NCBI GenBank assembly: GCA_017857755.1
Contig: JAFMCM010000010.1
Location: 1 to 50,663 of the forward strand
Direction of reading: 5' to 3'
Length of the DNA stretch: 50,663 bases
Origin: Methylophilaceae bacterium
GTDB lineage: Bacteria; Pseudomonadota; Gammaproteobacteria; Burkholderiales; Methylophilaceae
The notes beneath the pieces are model-generated. The model was given only the letters and a program-made list of their open reading frames with translations. It made no database searches and had not been told where the DNA came from. Each line of letters begins with the position of its first letter. Within the stretch, counting starts at the first letter, position 1. Positions 17,328 through 26,190 of the stretch are shown piece by piece. The position numbers were made by a program, and so were the translations under genes.

Positions 17328-18641
17328 CTAATGCTGTTGCTCGCCATCTGCGTAAATCATACGAACTTCACGTTGTGGAAACGGTATCTCAATACCGTTC
17401 TGTTGTAATGTTTCAAGAATAATTAAATACAAATCTCCGCCCACTCGATTCTTACCATCATCTATCCCTTCCATCCAAAACTCAACAAACATATTGATGC
17501 CATTATCGCCAAAACTATCAATTTCACAATCTGGGCGTTCTTCAATTGGCCTTTCTTCTCCACTTAATACTTTTGGATGTGCAGCCACCGCAGATTTAAT
17601 CAAATCCACCATACTGCGTACATCCGTTTGATAAGAAACAGAAAAATCCACGCGATAACGTTGCTTCTTATGTTGATGCGTCCAATTGGTAAAAGTGCCT
17701 GTAATAAACTTTTCGTTCGGTACTACGATGTCTTTACCATCAAACGTTTCTAAGGTTGTTGAACGCATACCCAACGTTGTCACCAACCCCGACCGACCAT
17801 CTTCAAGCTCTACATGATCGCCGACGGTGAGGGATTTATCTAAAATAATAATCACGCCAGAAATAAAATTAGAAGCAATCGCTTGTAAGCCAAAACCCAA
17901 ACCAACGCCAACCGCACCACCAAAAACAGCTAAAGCTGTTAAATTAATCCCCATCAGTTTAAGCAGCAGCAAAATCACTACAAAGATTAAAACAATTTCA
18001 TACAGTTTAGCGAACAACTCTTTTGTCTTAACATCCAAGGCCACCTGGCTACGAATAATATTCTGACCCGTCCGATTCGAGATCCGCCCCAACCAAAAAA
18101 GCAGAGAACCAAAAATAAACAATCGGACAAAGCCATAAACAGAAAGTCTGATATCACCAATGGTGAAAGCAATCGCATCGAGCACCTTAATCACATCGTC
18201 CAATATGCCAATCAAGTGAAAAAAGATAATGGGCATCCCAATCCAACGAAAAGCAATGGCTAGAATGGGTTGTTTCACCAATAAATTAATCGCTGAATGC
18301 GCAAATAACAAAATAGCAACGGCTAAGGCGCCTTGCATCACCCAACCATCTTCTCCGATATACGCACTAAACTCGACCAATGCTCTTAATAAAACAATCG
18401 CAATAATTGGAAATAAAACCTTGCTCGCAAGATCTAATTTTGTATTGGCTGTTTGATCTGAATGCGTTGTATTTATATTTAAAAAAGGTAAATACTGACG
18501 CAATTGCCGTGTGATGAGATAGGCTACTAGATAAGTAGCGACAATCATACTGATTTGAATATAGGTTTCAGTTTGAATAAACACCTGTGTCAACTTTGCT
18601 AGCATATGACTGAATACTGTATCAAAGTGCATATTTTTCAT
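17328..18641 (-). CDS. MscS-family mechanosensitive channel
   Basis: This 437-residue protein has several N-terminal helices, a pore helix rich in glycine and alanine (VFGGAVGVGLGFGLQAIASN, near residue 240) and a beta domain with LTVGDHVELEDGRSG and VPNEKFITGTFTNW, followed by the C-terminal alpha/beta region. It is intermediate in size between MscS (286) and MscK. Such channels release solutes when membrane tension rises. Either ATG 18641 or ATG 18632 could be the start. It follows the aspartoacylase-like gene by 32 bases and precedes tpiA by 3. Confidence 0.9.
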   Translation of the reverse strand: MKNMHFDTVFSHMLAKLTQVFIQTETYIQISMIVATYLVAYLITRQLRQYLPFLNINTTHSDQTANTKLDLASKVLFPIIAIVLLRALVEFSAYIGEDGWVMQGALAVAILLFAHSAINLLVKQPILAIAFRWIGMPIIFFHLIGILDDVIKVLDAIAFTIGDIRLSVYGFVRLFIFGSLLFWLGRISNRTGQNIIRSQVALDVKTKELFAKLYEIVLIFVVILLLLKLMGINLTALAVFGGAVGVGLGFGLQAIASNFISGVIIILDKSLTVGDHVELEDGRSGLVTTLGMRSTTLETFDGKDIVVPNEKFITGTFTNWTHQHKKQRYRVDFSVSYQTDVRSMVDLIKSAVAAHPKVLSGEERPIEERPDCEIDSFGDNGINMFVEFWMEGIDDGKNRVGGDLYLIILETLQQNGIEIPFPQREVRMIYADGEQQH

Positions 18642-18673
18642 ACATTTCTACCCATATCATGGATTCATTTAAA

Positions 18674-19759
18674 CTAAGTGTTATCAAAGATGGAGATTGG
18701 CTTTATCTCAATCTCATATAAACGGTCTTCTGCAATATTGCTTTCGTGCGCCGCAATTTCTCCAGCAACTGCACCCATTCTCTCAAATCTAGCGATATGA
18801 AACAACGCTTCACCTTCATTAACCAAAGCAAGTTTACTGATACAAATAATAATGCCCTCCGTTTGCGCTGTTAACACCACCTCTTCATCACCAAAAGGCG
18901 AAGAAATCACCCCCAAAGGATCGCCTGACTTAACCCGAGCACCCAACTGACATAAAGGTCTAAAAATCCCATTAAAGGTTGCCCTAAACCAACTATTAGA
19001 ACGCGCTATATACGGTTCCGCTTGCACCGTGACAACCCGTTTCGATGGCAACATACCAAGGTTTCTCATCACACTCACGATTCCACGTAAACCAGTGACG
19101 ATACAAGTTTCTGATAAACGCAAGGCCTCTCCTGCTTCATAGGTAATCACTGGAATCCCAAGTTCACCAGCCTCATAACGTAAACTATTTTTAATCAATT
19201 CGGAATTCAATATCACTGGAATTGAAAACCCTTCTGCTAATGCCTTTACGGCTGGATTTTCTAGCGCGGCTCGCACCTGTGGCAAATTATCACGATTCAC
19301 AGCAGCGGTATGTAAATCAATCACATGGGTCGCGCGCTTAACAAGCTCATTAAAGAATTTATGCGCAATACGAGAAGCCATCGAGCCATTTTTACTACCA
19401 GGAAAACAGCGATTCAAATCGCGCCTGTCAGGCAAATAACGGGATTGATGGATAAAACCAAACAAATTCACCACGGGCACCAACACCAAAGTGCCATGCA
19501 ATTTATCCAAACCACGAATACTGCTCATGCGCCTAATAATCTCAACTCCATTTAACTCGTCGCCATGAATAGCGGCACAAATTAACAATACTGGTCCTGG
19601 ACGTTTACCGTGAAACACCTCCACTGGCATATCTAAAGGGGTATGGGTATATAACTGTGCCGTTGGCAAGTCAAACCGTAATTGCTGTCCTGGCGCAATC
19701 ACATGCCCAGCAATTTTAAATGGTTGCTGCTTGATCTTTTCAGCCTTCAATTTAAGCAC
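18674..19759 (-). CDS. Succinylglutamate desuccinylase/aspartoacylase-family zinc hydrolase
   Basis: This 361-residue M14-like metalloenzyme has zinc ligands in AAIHGDELNG (H65, E68) and IDLHTAA (H150), an arginine-containing RDLNRCFPG loop and a probable catalytic glutamate in ITYEAGE (E208). The C-terminal third looks like a barrel-sandwich domain (EVVLTAQTEGIIICIS). Family members cleave N-acyl amino acids or amide bonds. Such genes are commonly found next to RimK-like ATP-grasp ligases, as here (36-base gap), which suggests it trims or recycles the ligase product. The true substrate is unknown. Confidence 0.85.
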   Translation of the reverse strand: MLKLKAEKIKQQPFKIAGHVIAPGQQLRFDLPTAQLYTHTPLDMPVEVFHGKRPGPVLLICAAIHGDELNGVEIIRRMSSIRGLDKLHGTLVLVPVVNLFGFIHQSRYLPDRRDLNRCFPGSKNGSMASRIAHKFFNELVKRATHVIDLHTAAVNRDNLPQVRAALENPAVKALAEGFSIPVILNSELIKNSLRYEAGELGIPVITYEAGEALRLSETCIVTGLRGIVSVMRNLGMLPSKRVVTVQAEPYIARSNSWFRATFNGIFRPLCQLGARVKSGDPLGVISSPFGDEEVVLTAQTEGIIICISKLALVNEGEALFHIARFERMGAVAGEIAAHESNIAEDRLYEIEIKPISIFDNT

Positions 19760-19795
19760 TCCTTTATCGCACCCACTCGCTTCAAATAAGCATAG

Positions 19796-21007
19796 CTAAT
19801 CATTTTCGCCCACAAAGTAATGCGCATCATCCGTCTGTAAATCTTGTACTTTTGGTCTTCTTCTACGCATGGTTTTATCTGGAATCATCCCGCGCATCGA
19901 GTCTAACTTACCGAAGCATAACAATTTATCATTGGACTCTATCACCCGCTCAACCCGTGGGTTTGGAATCGCTTTTGCACCACGAAACAAAGTCAGTACA
20001 TTAATATCTTTTTCTACCAGCATGATCTCTTGAATGGTTTTACCAACAAACTCTGAACCCTCAGGAATCACAATCTCACTCACACCATAGCCCTTACTCA
20101 CTGTTAGCCGCTGTCGAATATCAATTTCAGGAAAATCGACCTGAGCAGAGACATAATCAATCACCGCACCCGCAATATCTAAACCTGTTGCCGTCTCTAT
20201 TCCCTCCAGCCCGGGCGATGAGTTCACCTCCATAATCTGTGGGCCATTCTTACCTTCCAACATATCAACACCAGCCACTTGCAACCCTAAAATCTGCGCC
20301 GCACGCACTGCTGTTTCACGATACTGCTCATCTAATTCAACAGCCTCAGCCAAGCCACCTCGATGCACATTGCTACGAAACTCTTGACCTTGCGCCACAC
20401 GGCGCATCGCAGCAACCACTCGATCACCCACCACAAATGCACGAATATCTTTACCCTTACTTTCAGCCACAAATTTTTGAATCAACACATTTTGTTTTTG
20501 GCTTTGCAATAACTCAATAATCGATTCAGCCGCATGAATGGTTTCAGCAAGTAATACGCCAATACCCTGCGTACCTTCAATCAACTTAATTACAACTGGT
20601 GCACCACCAACGCGTTGAATCGCTGGAATCACATCTTTTCTATCTCGCACAAATGTGGTTCTTGGTATACCAATTTGGTGACGACTTAAAATCTGCAAGC
20701 TACGCAATTTATCGCGCGAATTACTAATCCCATGCGCGCTATTTGCACAGAACACGCCCATCTCTTGAAACTGTCGCACTACCGCCGTTCCAAAATAAGT
20801 GATAGAAGCGCCGATTCTTGGCAAGACAGCATCATAATCACTCAACACCTTTTGTCTAAAATACAAATCAGGCATACCCTGCTGCAAATCAATCGAAAAC
20901 TTAAGCGTGTTTAATACCTTAACCGTATGCCCTCTTTGTAAAGCCACCTCTTTTAAACGTCGCGTACTATAAGAATTGGGGCCACAAGATAAAATGGCTA
21001 GTTTCAT
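19796..21007 (-). CDS. rimK: RimK-type alpha-L-glutamate ligase fused to a TrkA-C (RCK_C) domain
   Basis: This 403-residue ATP-grasp ligase covers the whole of E. coli RimK (300 residues): N-terminus MKLAILSCGPNSYSTRRL, ATP-binding VVIKLIEGTQGIGV (about 138-151), DIRAFVVGDRVVAAMRR, and the metal site IMEVNSSPGLEGIE (258-271). RimK adds glutamates to the C-terminus of ribosomal protein S6. About 100 extra residues follow; 309-368 fits a TrkA-C/RCK_C domain (EIVIPEGSEFVGKTI, IPNPRVERVIESNDKLLCFG), a small-ligand domain best known from potassium channels and transporters. A basic patch, RRRRPK (381-386), comes after it. Fused control by a nucleotide or ion is inferred. Confidence 0.92.
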   Translation of the reverse strand: MKLAILSCGPNSYSTRRLKEVALQRGHTVKVLNTLKFSIDLQQGMPDLYFRQKVLSDYDAVLPRIGASITYFGTAVVRQFQEMGVFCANSAHGISNSRDKLRSLQILSRHQIGIPRTTFVRDRKDVIPAIQRVGGAPVVIKLIEGTQGIGVLLAETIHAAESIIELLQSQKQNVLIQKFVAESKGKDIRAFVVGDRVVAAMRRVAQGQEFRSNVHRGGLAEAVELDEQYRETAVRAAQILGLQVAGVDMLEGKNGPQIMEVNSSPGLEGIETATGLDIAGAVIDYVSAQVDFPEIDIRQRLTVSKGYGVSEIVIPEGSEFVGKTIQEIMLVEKDINVLTLFRGAKAIPNPRVERVIESNDKLLCFGKLDSMRGMIPDKTMRRRRPKVQDLQTDDAHYFVGEND

Positions 21008-21049
21008 AAAAATATCCTAAAAATAAAGCAATTAACAACTTTTCAATCA

Positions 21050-21080
21050 TTGAACATTACGCTACTCATATCCATATAAT
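21050..21080 (+). promoter_or_regulatory. Probable rimB promoter
   Basis: A perfect -10 element TATAAT (21075-21080) is preceded by TTGAAC (21050-21055) with a 19-base spacer. It sits in the 72-bp region between divergent rimK and rimB. A start of transcription near 21087 would exclude the TTG at 21080 as the initiation codon of rimB. Confidence 0.5.
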
Positions 21081-21115
21081 TGAAGTATATTGAAACCTTT
21101 TCCAAATCAAAGACC

Positions 21116-21595
21116 GTGACCAATCAACCACTTAATCAAACGCAACTGCTAACCTTTGGTTGGCGCGAATGGGTCAAACTCCCCGAGCTTGGCTTACCCG
21201 CAATTAAAGCCAAAGTCGATACTGGTGCGCGCACCTCAGCTTTGCATGCTTTCAATCTACGTCCCTTCACTGAAAACGGCATCCAAAGGATTGAGTTCAG
21301 CATACACCCTAAACAAAAAGATTCACAAACCATCGTAACCTGCCAAGCAGATATTCTCGACAAACGCATCGTCAGTGACTCTGGCGGTCACAAAGAAGAG
21401 CGTTGGGTCATCACAACAATGCTCGCTGTCGGTGAACACCAATGGCCTATTGAAATGACCCTCACCGCCCGTGACCATATGAAATTTAGAATGTTACTAG
21501 GCAGAACTGCCTTAGAAAACCGAGCCGTAGTAGACGCAGCAACCTCCTACCTAGCCGGAAAGAGGCTGCTTAAACGGAAGCTAAACGTTGAATAA
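21116..21595 (+). CDS. rimB: RimB-like retropepsin-type protease (putative ATP-dependent zinc protease)
   Basis: This protein of about 159 residues contains FGWREWVKLPELGLPAIKAK followed by VDTGARTSALHA, whose DTG is the aspartic-protease triad, and MLLGRTAL, the hydrophobic-Gly motif of retropepsins. The family (DUF785, annotated ATP-dependent zinc protease) includes RimB, which works with RimK to control S6 glutamylation in Pseudomonas. The frame opens at TTG 21080, but the promoter there makes GTG 21116 the better start; no ATG exists before the conserved core. It is divergent from rimK and ends only 2 bases before the convergent cyoD. Confidence 0.82.
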   Translation: MTNQPLNQTQLLTFGWREWVKLPELGLPAIKAKVDTGARTSALHAFNLRPFTENGIQRIEFSIHPKQKDSQTIVTCQADILDKRIVSDSGGHKEERWVITTMLAVGEHQWPIEMTLTARDHMKFRMLLGRTALENRAVVDAATSYLAGKRLLKRKLNVE

Positions 21596-21597
21596 TA

Positions 21598-21999
21598 TTA
21601 GCGTTGAATTTGAATATTCATTAATTGGTCCATCGGCAGCATATGCTCATTTAAGTTCGTCATAATGATAATAGAACCAAAAACCACCAAAGCCACGACA
21701 AAAACCCCGAAGCATAAAGCCAAGATATTGTTAGTGCTTTCAGGACCACTAGAAATATGTAAGAAAAAGACCAAATGCACCCCCATTTGACCAATCGCCA
21801 AAGCCGCCAATAAAGCAGGCATTGATGGCGCCCAAACCGAAGCGCTATCTGCCGCCCAAAAAGACAAAGCTGTTAATATGGCGGCTAAAACCAGACCAAT
21901 TGTATACTTCTGTATACCTTCTTTATAATCATGAATTTCACCCGGTGTTGCTGGATGCGTATCGTCATAATGATTTCGTTTATTGATTAAATCACTCAT
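21598..21999 (-). CDS. cyoD: Cytochrome bo3 quinol oxidase subunit IV
   Basis: This 133-residue protein has three helices and the CyoD signature GQMGVHLVFFLHIS. It stabilises the bo3 complex and assists CuB binding. I start it at ATG 21999 (MSDLINKRN), which overlaps the cyoC stop as ATGA; a frame extending to 22038 would run deeply into cyoC. It is the last gene of the cyo operon and meets rimB tail to tail with no room for a terminator. No cyoE (heme O synthase) follows. Confidence 0.93.
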   Translation of the reverse strand: MSDLINKRNHYDDTHPATPGEIHDYKEGIQKYTIGLVLAAILTALSFWAADSASVWAPSMPALLAALAIGQMGVHLVFFLHISSGPESTNNILALCFGVFVVALVVFGSIIIMTNLNEHMLPMDQLMNIQIQR

Positions 22000-22616
22000 T
22001 TTGCCCCCAAGTAAACAATTGTAAACACGCCAATCCACACAATATCAAGGGCATGCCAAAATAAATTAAAACAATTCAACCGTCTCTGCACCATGTCAGA
22101 AAAACCGATGGTCTTAACCTGCAACATCATCACCACCAGCCAAACCAAACCAACAAAAACATGTAAACCATGCAAGCCAACTAAAGCAAAAAATGCGGAT
22201 AAAAAAGCACTGCGTGAAGGGCCAGCACCTTCATGCACCATATGACTAAACTCTTGTAATTCTAAAATCAAAAAACCTGCCCCTAACACAAACGTCGCTA
22301 GTGCCGCCCAGTATGTGTGATTGCGATTTTTTGCCGCAGAGGCCAAGCCCATTATGCCGCAGGTAAAACTAGAAACTAATAAAAATACGGTCTCCAGTAA
22401 TACATCGCCTTTTACAAACAAATCAATGCCTTTTGGGCCACCAGCTGTATGGCTACTTAAAACGGCATAAGCAGCAAACATGGCAGAGAACATAATAATG
22501 TCACTAAGCAAATATAACCAAAAACCATAGCCCACCAACACATTTGTTGGTGCGGGGCCTCGTTTCGCGTAAGGGACAGAATGGTCGTTGGCGTGTGAAT
22601 GATGAATGACTGTCAT
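21996..22616 (-). CDS. cyoC: Cytochrome bo3 quinol oxidase subunit III
   Basis: This 206-residue protein has five helices and the COX3 signatures GFWLYLLSDIIMF, HGLHVFVGLVW and FWHALDIVWIGVF. It belongs to the membrane core of bo3 oxidase, where it supports stability and proton uptake. The start lies 15 bases after cyoB, and the stop codon overlaps the cyoD start (ATGA), so the pair is translationally coupled. Confidence 0.95.
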   Translation of the reverse strand: MTVIHHSHANDHSVPYAKRGPAPTNVLVGYGFWLYLLSDIIMFSAMFAAYAVLSSHTAGGPKGIDLFVKGDVLLETVFLLVSSFTCGIMGLASAAKNRNHTYWAALATFVLGAGFLILELQEFSHMVHEGAGPSRSAFLSAFFALVGLHGLHVFVGLVWLVVMMLQVKTIGFSDMVQRRLNCFNLFWHALDIVWIGVFTIVYLGAK

Positions 22617-22631
22617 GCGTTTCCTTAATTG

Positions 22632-24590
22632 TTAAGCGTGGCCATGCGCATGCGCAGGGTCATTGAGATCAATATCAACTTCGTTTTCGGTCTGCCATGA
22701 ATGTGCAATCACCGCTGCTATACAGCCGAACAAACCTACAAGCGCTAACCACCAAATATGCCACACCATCGCAAAGCCAAACACTGTCGCGAAGAAAGAC
22801 AACGTAATCCCTAATGCGCTGGGCTTAGGCATATGAAACTTACCTGAAGGATTATCCACATATTGCAAAGGCTCACCATTAGGCTGTTTGGAATGCCAAA
22901 AATCTTCCAAAGATCGCACCTGTGGAATAGCATCAAAGTTCCAATGTGGTGGAGGTGAAGGCGTAGACCACTCTAACGTACGGCCATCCCATGGGTCACC
23001 CGCTGTACAGCGCGTTTTTTCGCGATTTCTAATACTCACTACCAACTGCACAATGGTCAGCGTAATGCCAAGCAAAATAATCAGCGCACCAATAAAAGCC
23101 ACTATCATAAAGGGTTGCCAATCTGGGTTGCTATAGTGCTGCATACGGCGGGTAGCACCCATAATGCCTAAAACATACAACGGCATAAAGGCAACATAAA
23201 AACCAATAAACCAACACCAAAATACAGCCTTACCTAAACCTTCGTGCAATTGAAAACCAAACACCTTAGGAAACCAATAGGTATAACCAGCAAACGCACC
23301 AAACACCACACCACCAATAATCACATTATGGAAGTGAGCAATAAGGAACAAACTATTATGCAAGGCAAAATCAATGGGCGGAATCGCCAGTAAAACCCCC
23401 GTTAAACCACCCAATACAAAGGTGATAATAAAACCAATTGCCCAATAAACTGGCGATGTAAACTTAATACTGCCGCCATACATAGTAAACAGCCAATTAA
23501 ATACCTTTACCCCAGTTGGGATTGAAATAATCATGGTCATAATGCCAAAAAAACCATTCACATTTGCGCCCGCACCCATCGTAAAGAAATGGTGTAACCA
23601 CACCACAAACGATAAACCACAAATAGCCAGCGTTGCATACACCATAGAATGATAACCAAACAATGGTTTTTTCGAAAAAGTACTAAACACCTCTGAGAAA
23701 ATACCAAAAGCTGGCAAGATTAAAATATAAACCTCTGGATGTCCCCATGCCCATATCAAATTAATATACATCATTGGGTCACCACCCATATTGGTGGTAA
23801 AGAAATGGAAATCCGCGTAACGGTCTAACAACAACATACCAAAAGTCGCCGTTAAAATAGGAAAAGCTGCAATAATCAACATATTCGCCGCCAATGCGGT
23901 CCAGCAAAACACTGGCATCTCAAAATAACCCATACCAGGCGCACGCATTTTAAGTATGGTCGCCGTTAAATTAATCCCTGACAGCAGGGTACCAACACCA
24001 GCAATCTGCAATGCCCAAAGATAATAATCCACCCCTACTTGCGGTGAAAAAGCCAACTCAGACAGTGGCGGGTAAACCAGCCAACCCGTCCGCGCAAACT
24101 CACCCACAATCAGCGAAATATTCATCAACGCCATCCCTGAAGCTGTTAACCAAAAACTCACCGAGTTAAGCACAGGATAAGCCACGTCACGCGCCCCGAT
24201 TTGCAAGGGTATAGCAATATTCATCAAGCCCACAACCAAGGCCATGGCAACAAAGAAAATCATAATCGTGCCATGCGCCGAAAAGATTTGATTGTAATGG
24301 TCGGGTGGCAAATAACCTGCGGCACCGCCTGCCGCCATCGCCAATTGTGAACGCATCATTAACGCATCCACAAAACCGCGCAACAACATAACCAAACCTA
24401 AAATAATATACATCACACCAATTTTTTTATGGTCAACACTGATCAGCCAATCATGCCAAAGTATGCCCCACCACTTCTTCCAAGTGATGAGTCCAACAAG
24501 CGCAATAACGGCAAAAATCATCCCCAAACCTGCAATCATCGGAATAGGTTCATGTAGCGGAATAGCCGCCAGACTTAATTTTCCTAGCAT
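22632..24590 (-). CDS. cyoB: Cytochrome bo3 quinol oxidase subunit I
   Basis: This 652-residue catalytic subunit contains low-spin heme and CuB ligands in [26 protein letters not shown] (CuB His and cross-linked Tyr, with the adjacent glutamate), WLHHFFTMG (two CuB His) and HFHNVIIGG (heme o3 and heme b His). It oxidises ubiquinol, reduces oxygen to water and pumps protons. The N-terminal [11 protein letters not shown] is typical of A-type oxidases. Its ATG follows the cyoA stop directly. Length (E. coli 663) and motifs are normal. Confidence 0.97.
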   Translation of the reverse strand: MLGKLSLAAIPLHEPIPMIAGLGMIFAVIALVGLITWKKWWGILWHDWLISVDHKKIGVMYIILGLVMLLRGFVDALMMRSQLAMAAGGAAGYLPPDHYNQIFSAHGTIMIFFVAMALVVGLMNIAIPLQIGARDVAYPVLNSVSFWLTASGMALMNISLIVGEFARTGWLVYPPLSELAFSPQVGVDYYLWALQIAGVGTLLSGINLTATILKMRAPGMGYFEMPVFCWTALAANMLIIAAFPILTATFGMLLLDRYADFHFFTTNMGGDPMMYINLIWAWGHPEVYILILPAFGIFSEVFSTFSKKPLFGYHSMVYATLAICGLSFVVWLHHFFTMGAGANVNGFFGIMTMIISIPTGVKVFNWLFTMYGGSIKFTSPVYWAIGFIITFVLGGLTGVLLAIPPIDFALHNSLFLIAHFHNVIIGGVVFGAFAGYTYWFPKVFGFQLHEGLGKAVFWCWFIGFYVAFMPLYVLGIMGATRRMQHYSNPDWQPFMIVAFIGALIILLGITLTIVQLVVSIRNREKTRCTAGDPWDGRTLEWSTPSPPPHWNFDAIPQVRSLEDFWHSKQPNGEPLQYVDNPSGKFHMPKPSALGITLSFFATVFGFAMVWHIWWLALVGLFGCIAAVIAHSWQTENEVDIDLNDPAHAHGHA

Positions 24591-25457
24591 TTATTTATTT
24601 CCTATCAAATTAACGTCTTGCGTGTTAATCTCTGTTTCATAAAATGACGGTGTGACACAGATTTCTTTATTCGGGCCTGAATCATTCATCATCAACACCT
24701 GCTCAAACAAACCTTCTTCAACTTTGCTATAAGTCCGTGCTTTATCCGCAATACTAGGTCTTAACAAAGTTTCATAACGCTTGCGCGTTAACGAACCACT
24801 ACCCGCTTGTGTCGTTTTAACCCACTCATTAAATTGTGCTTCAGAAACTGAACGCACATCGAAATTCATATCAGAAAAACCATCGCCACTAAATTGGGCA
24901 GAAATACCAGGAAAAACCCCCTCAGAATCAGCTTGTAAATGCAACGTCGTTGCCATACCCGCCATTGAATAAATTTGGCTACCCAATTGCGGGACCAAAA
25001 AACTATTCATCACGCCGCTAGAAGTCAGCGTCAAACGAATCGGTGTATTGGCTGGTACTTCTAAATGATTTACGGTAGCGATGCCGTATTTTGGATAAAT
25101 AAATAACCACTTCCAATCCAATGAAACCACTTGAACATCTACTGTTTTTTCCACATCACCAATAGGTTTTTTCGGGTCTAAATCATGCGAACCTACCCAA
25201 GTCATACCGCCAAGAAAAATAATCACCAGAATAGGAATCGACCAAACTGTTACCTCAATTGCACCCGAATACTCCCAATCGGGTAAACGCTTCGCGCGCG
25301 GATTGCTTTCTCTAAACCACCAAGCAAAACCAATCGTAAGAATAATGACAGGAATAACAACAGCCAACATCACGACAGTGGCATTTGCCAACATCGCTCT
25401 TTCTGCAACAGCAATTGGTCCTTGCGGATCAAAAAGCCCACCTTGCCAATTTAACAT
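24591..25457 (-). CDS. cyoA: Cytochrome bo3 quinol oxidase subunit II
   Basis: This 288-residue subunit has two N-terminal helices (about 27-48 and 69-88) and a periplasmic cupredoxin-like domain (VVSLDWKWLFIYPKYGIATVN, then GVMNSFLVPQLGSQIYSMAGM) that lacks the CuA cysteines. That makes it a quinol rather than a cytochrome c oxidase. Unlike E. coli CyoA it has no N-terminal lipobox cysteine and begins very short before the first helix, so it is probably not a lipoprotein. It is the first gene of cyoABCD. The 288-bp upstream region holds two inverted repeats. Confidence 0.94.
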   Translation of the reverse strand: MLNWQGGLFDPQGPIAVAERAMLANATVVMLAVVIPVIILTIGFAWWFRESNPRAKRLPDWEYSGAIEVTVWSIPILVIIFLGGMTWVGSHDLDPKKPIGDVEKTVDVQVVSLDWKWLFIYPKYGIATVNHLEVPANTPIRLTLTSSGVMNSFLVPQLGSQIYSMAGMATTLHLQADSEGVFPGISAQFSGDGFSDMNFDVRSVSEAQFNEWVKTTQAGSGSLTRKRYETLLRPSIADKARTYSKVEEGLFEQVLMMNDSGPNKEICVTPSFYETEINTQDVNLIGNK

Positions 25458-25517
25458 TTGTTCTAAAACCTAACTTTAAAATTAAAAAAACGTTGAATAA
25501 AAAAACCAATAACAAGC

Positions 25518-25535
25518 TCAAAAGCAAGCTTTTGA
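25518..25535. repeat. 18-bp inverted repeat in the cyoA upstream region
   Basis: TCAAAAGC-AA-GCTTTTGA is a perfect palindrome about 70 bases before the cyoA start. On the minus strand it is followed by a run of seven T after about 13 bases. It may be a regulator site or a leader hairpin for the cyo operon. Confidence 0.45.
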
Positions 25536-25604
25536 AACTGCATGCGATCGCCACAACTCAAATAAAGCGTAATTGTGCCACTGGTTTATGTCGTTTTGTA
25601 ACCA

Positions 25605-25640
25605 TTAAAGTGTTAACAAAATGTAAAAAAAACACTTTAA
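25605..25640. repeat. Inverted repeat between the tautomerase gene and cyoA
   Basis: TTAAAGTGTT (25605-25614) and AACACTTTAA (25631-25640) form perfect 10-bp arms around a 16-base A-rich spacer. It lies about 165 bases upstream of cyoA and 106 bases past the end of the tautomerase gene. It may be a two-half-site operator for cyo or a weak terminator for the tautomerase transcript; the spacing favours neither clearly. Confidence 0.45.
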
Positions 25641-25745
25641 AGTAATAGATTAAATGCTGCACGAAGTTTGTCGCTTACGACAACCGAAAGTTCCCGCTAG
25701 CATGACCAAAAGTGAAATATAGTGCTTGAGTTAAAACTGACCGAG

Positions 25746-26135
25746 CTATAACTGTCCCGTTAAATATTGCGCTTCACCAAAACCAAAACTCCAATCCACA
25801 TCTGTATTGGTCATCACTGAAATCAACAAATCTTGCACAAGCAAACCACACCGCTGGACTAATGCAGCTGATAATAATTGATAAAACTTGGTCTTATTAA
25901 CTGTTGTCCTTGCACTGGTAAAAACCTGAATCACTACAGCTTGTTCAGTTCGCTCAAAACCCAAACCTGTATCCAGCAAAATCATCCGACCAGGCTTATG
26001 CTCGGTCACAATCTGATAACGGTCTTTTACTGGCACTTTAAACGCCTCAACAACACAATCTTGCACCGTATCCATCAACATTTTAATCTCGGCATCAGAA
26101 CGACCCTCAGTAATATCAATCCGTATAAGCGGCAT
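25746..26135 (-). CDS. Tautomerase-superfamily protein
   Basis: This protein of about 129 residues begins MPLIRIDITEGRSDAEI; removal of Met exposes the catalytic N-terminal proline of the 4-oxalocrotonate tautomerase superfamily. I choose ATG 26135 for that reason, although the frame extends to 26162. The length (about twice a 4-OT monomer), the internal EHKPGRMILLD and the ending WSFGFGEAQYLTG fit the larger tautomerase_2-like proteins. The substrate is unknown. It is a single gene between the cyo operon and gyrB. Confidence 0.85.
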   Translation of the reverse strand: MPLIRIDITEGRSDAEIKMLMDTVQDCVVEAFKVPVKDRYQIVTEHKPGRMILLDTGLGFERTEQAVVIQVFTSARTTVNKTKFYQLLSAALVQRCGLLVQDLLISVMTNTDVDWSFGFGEAQYLTGQL

Positions 26136-26190
26136 GTAAACCCTCTCAATTAATGCATCCATGAAGCGCTATCTTACAACATCTTGGACT

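Noticed and set aside
25385-25645. 86-codon plus-strand lysine/threonine-rich frame across the cyoA start
   Set aside because: Low-complexity translation of the AT-rich promoter region, with no start signal.
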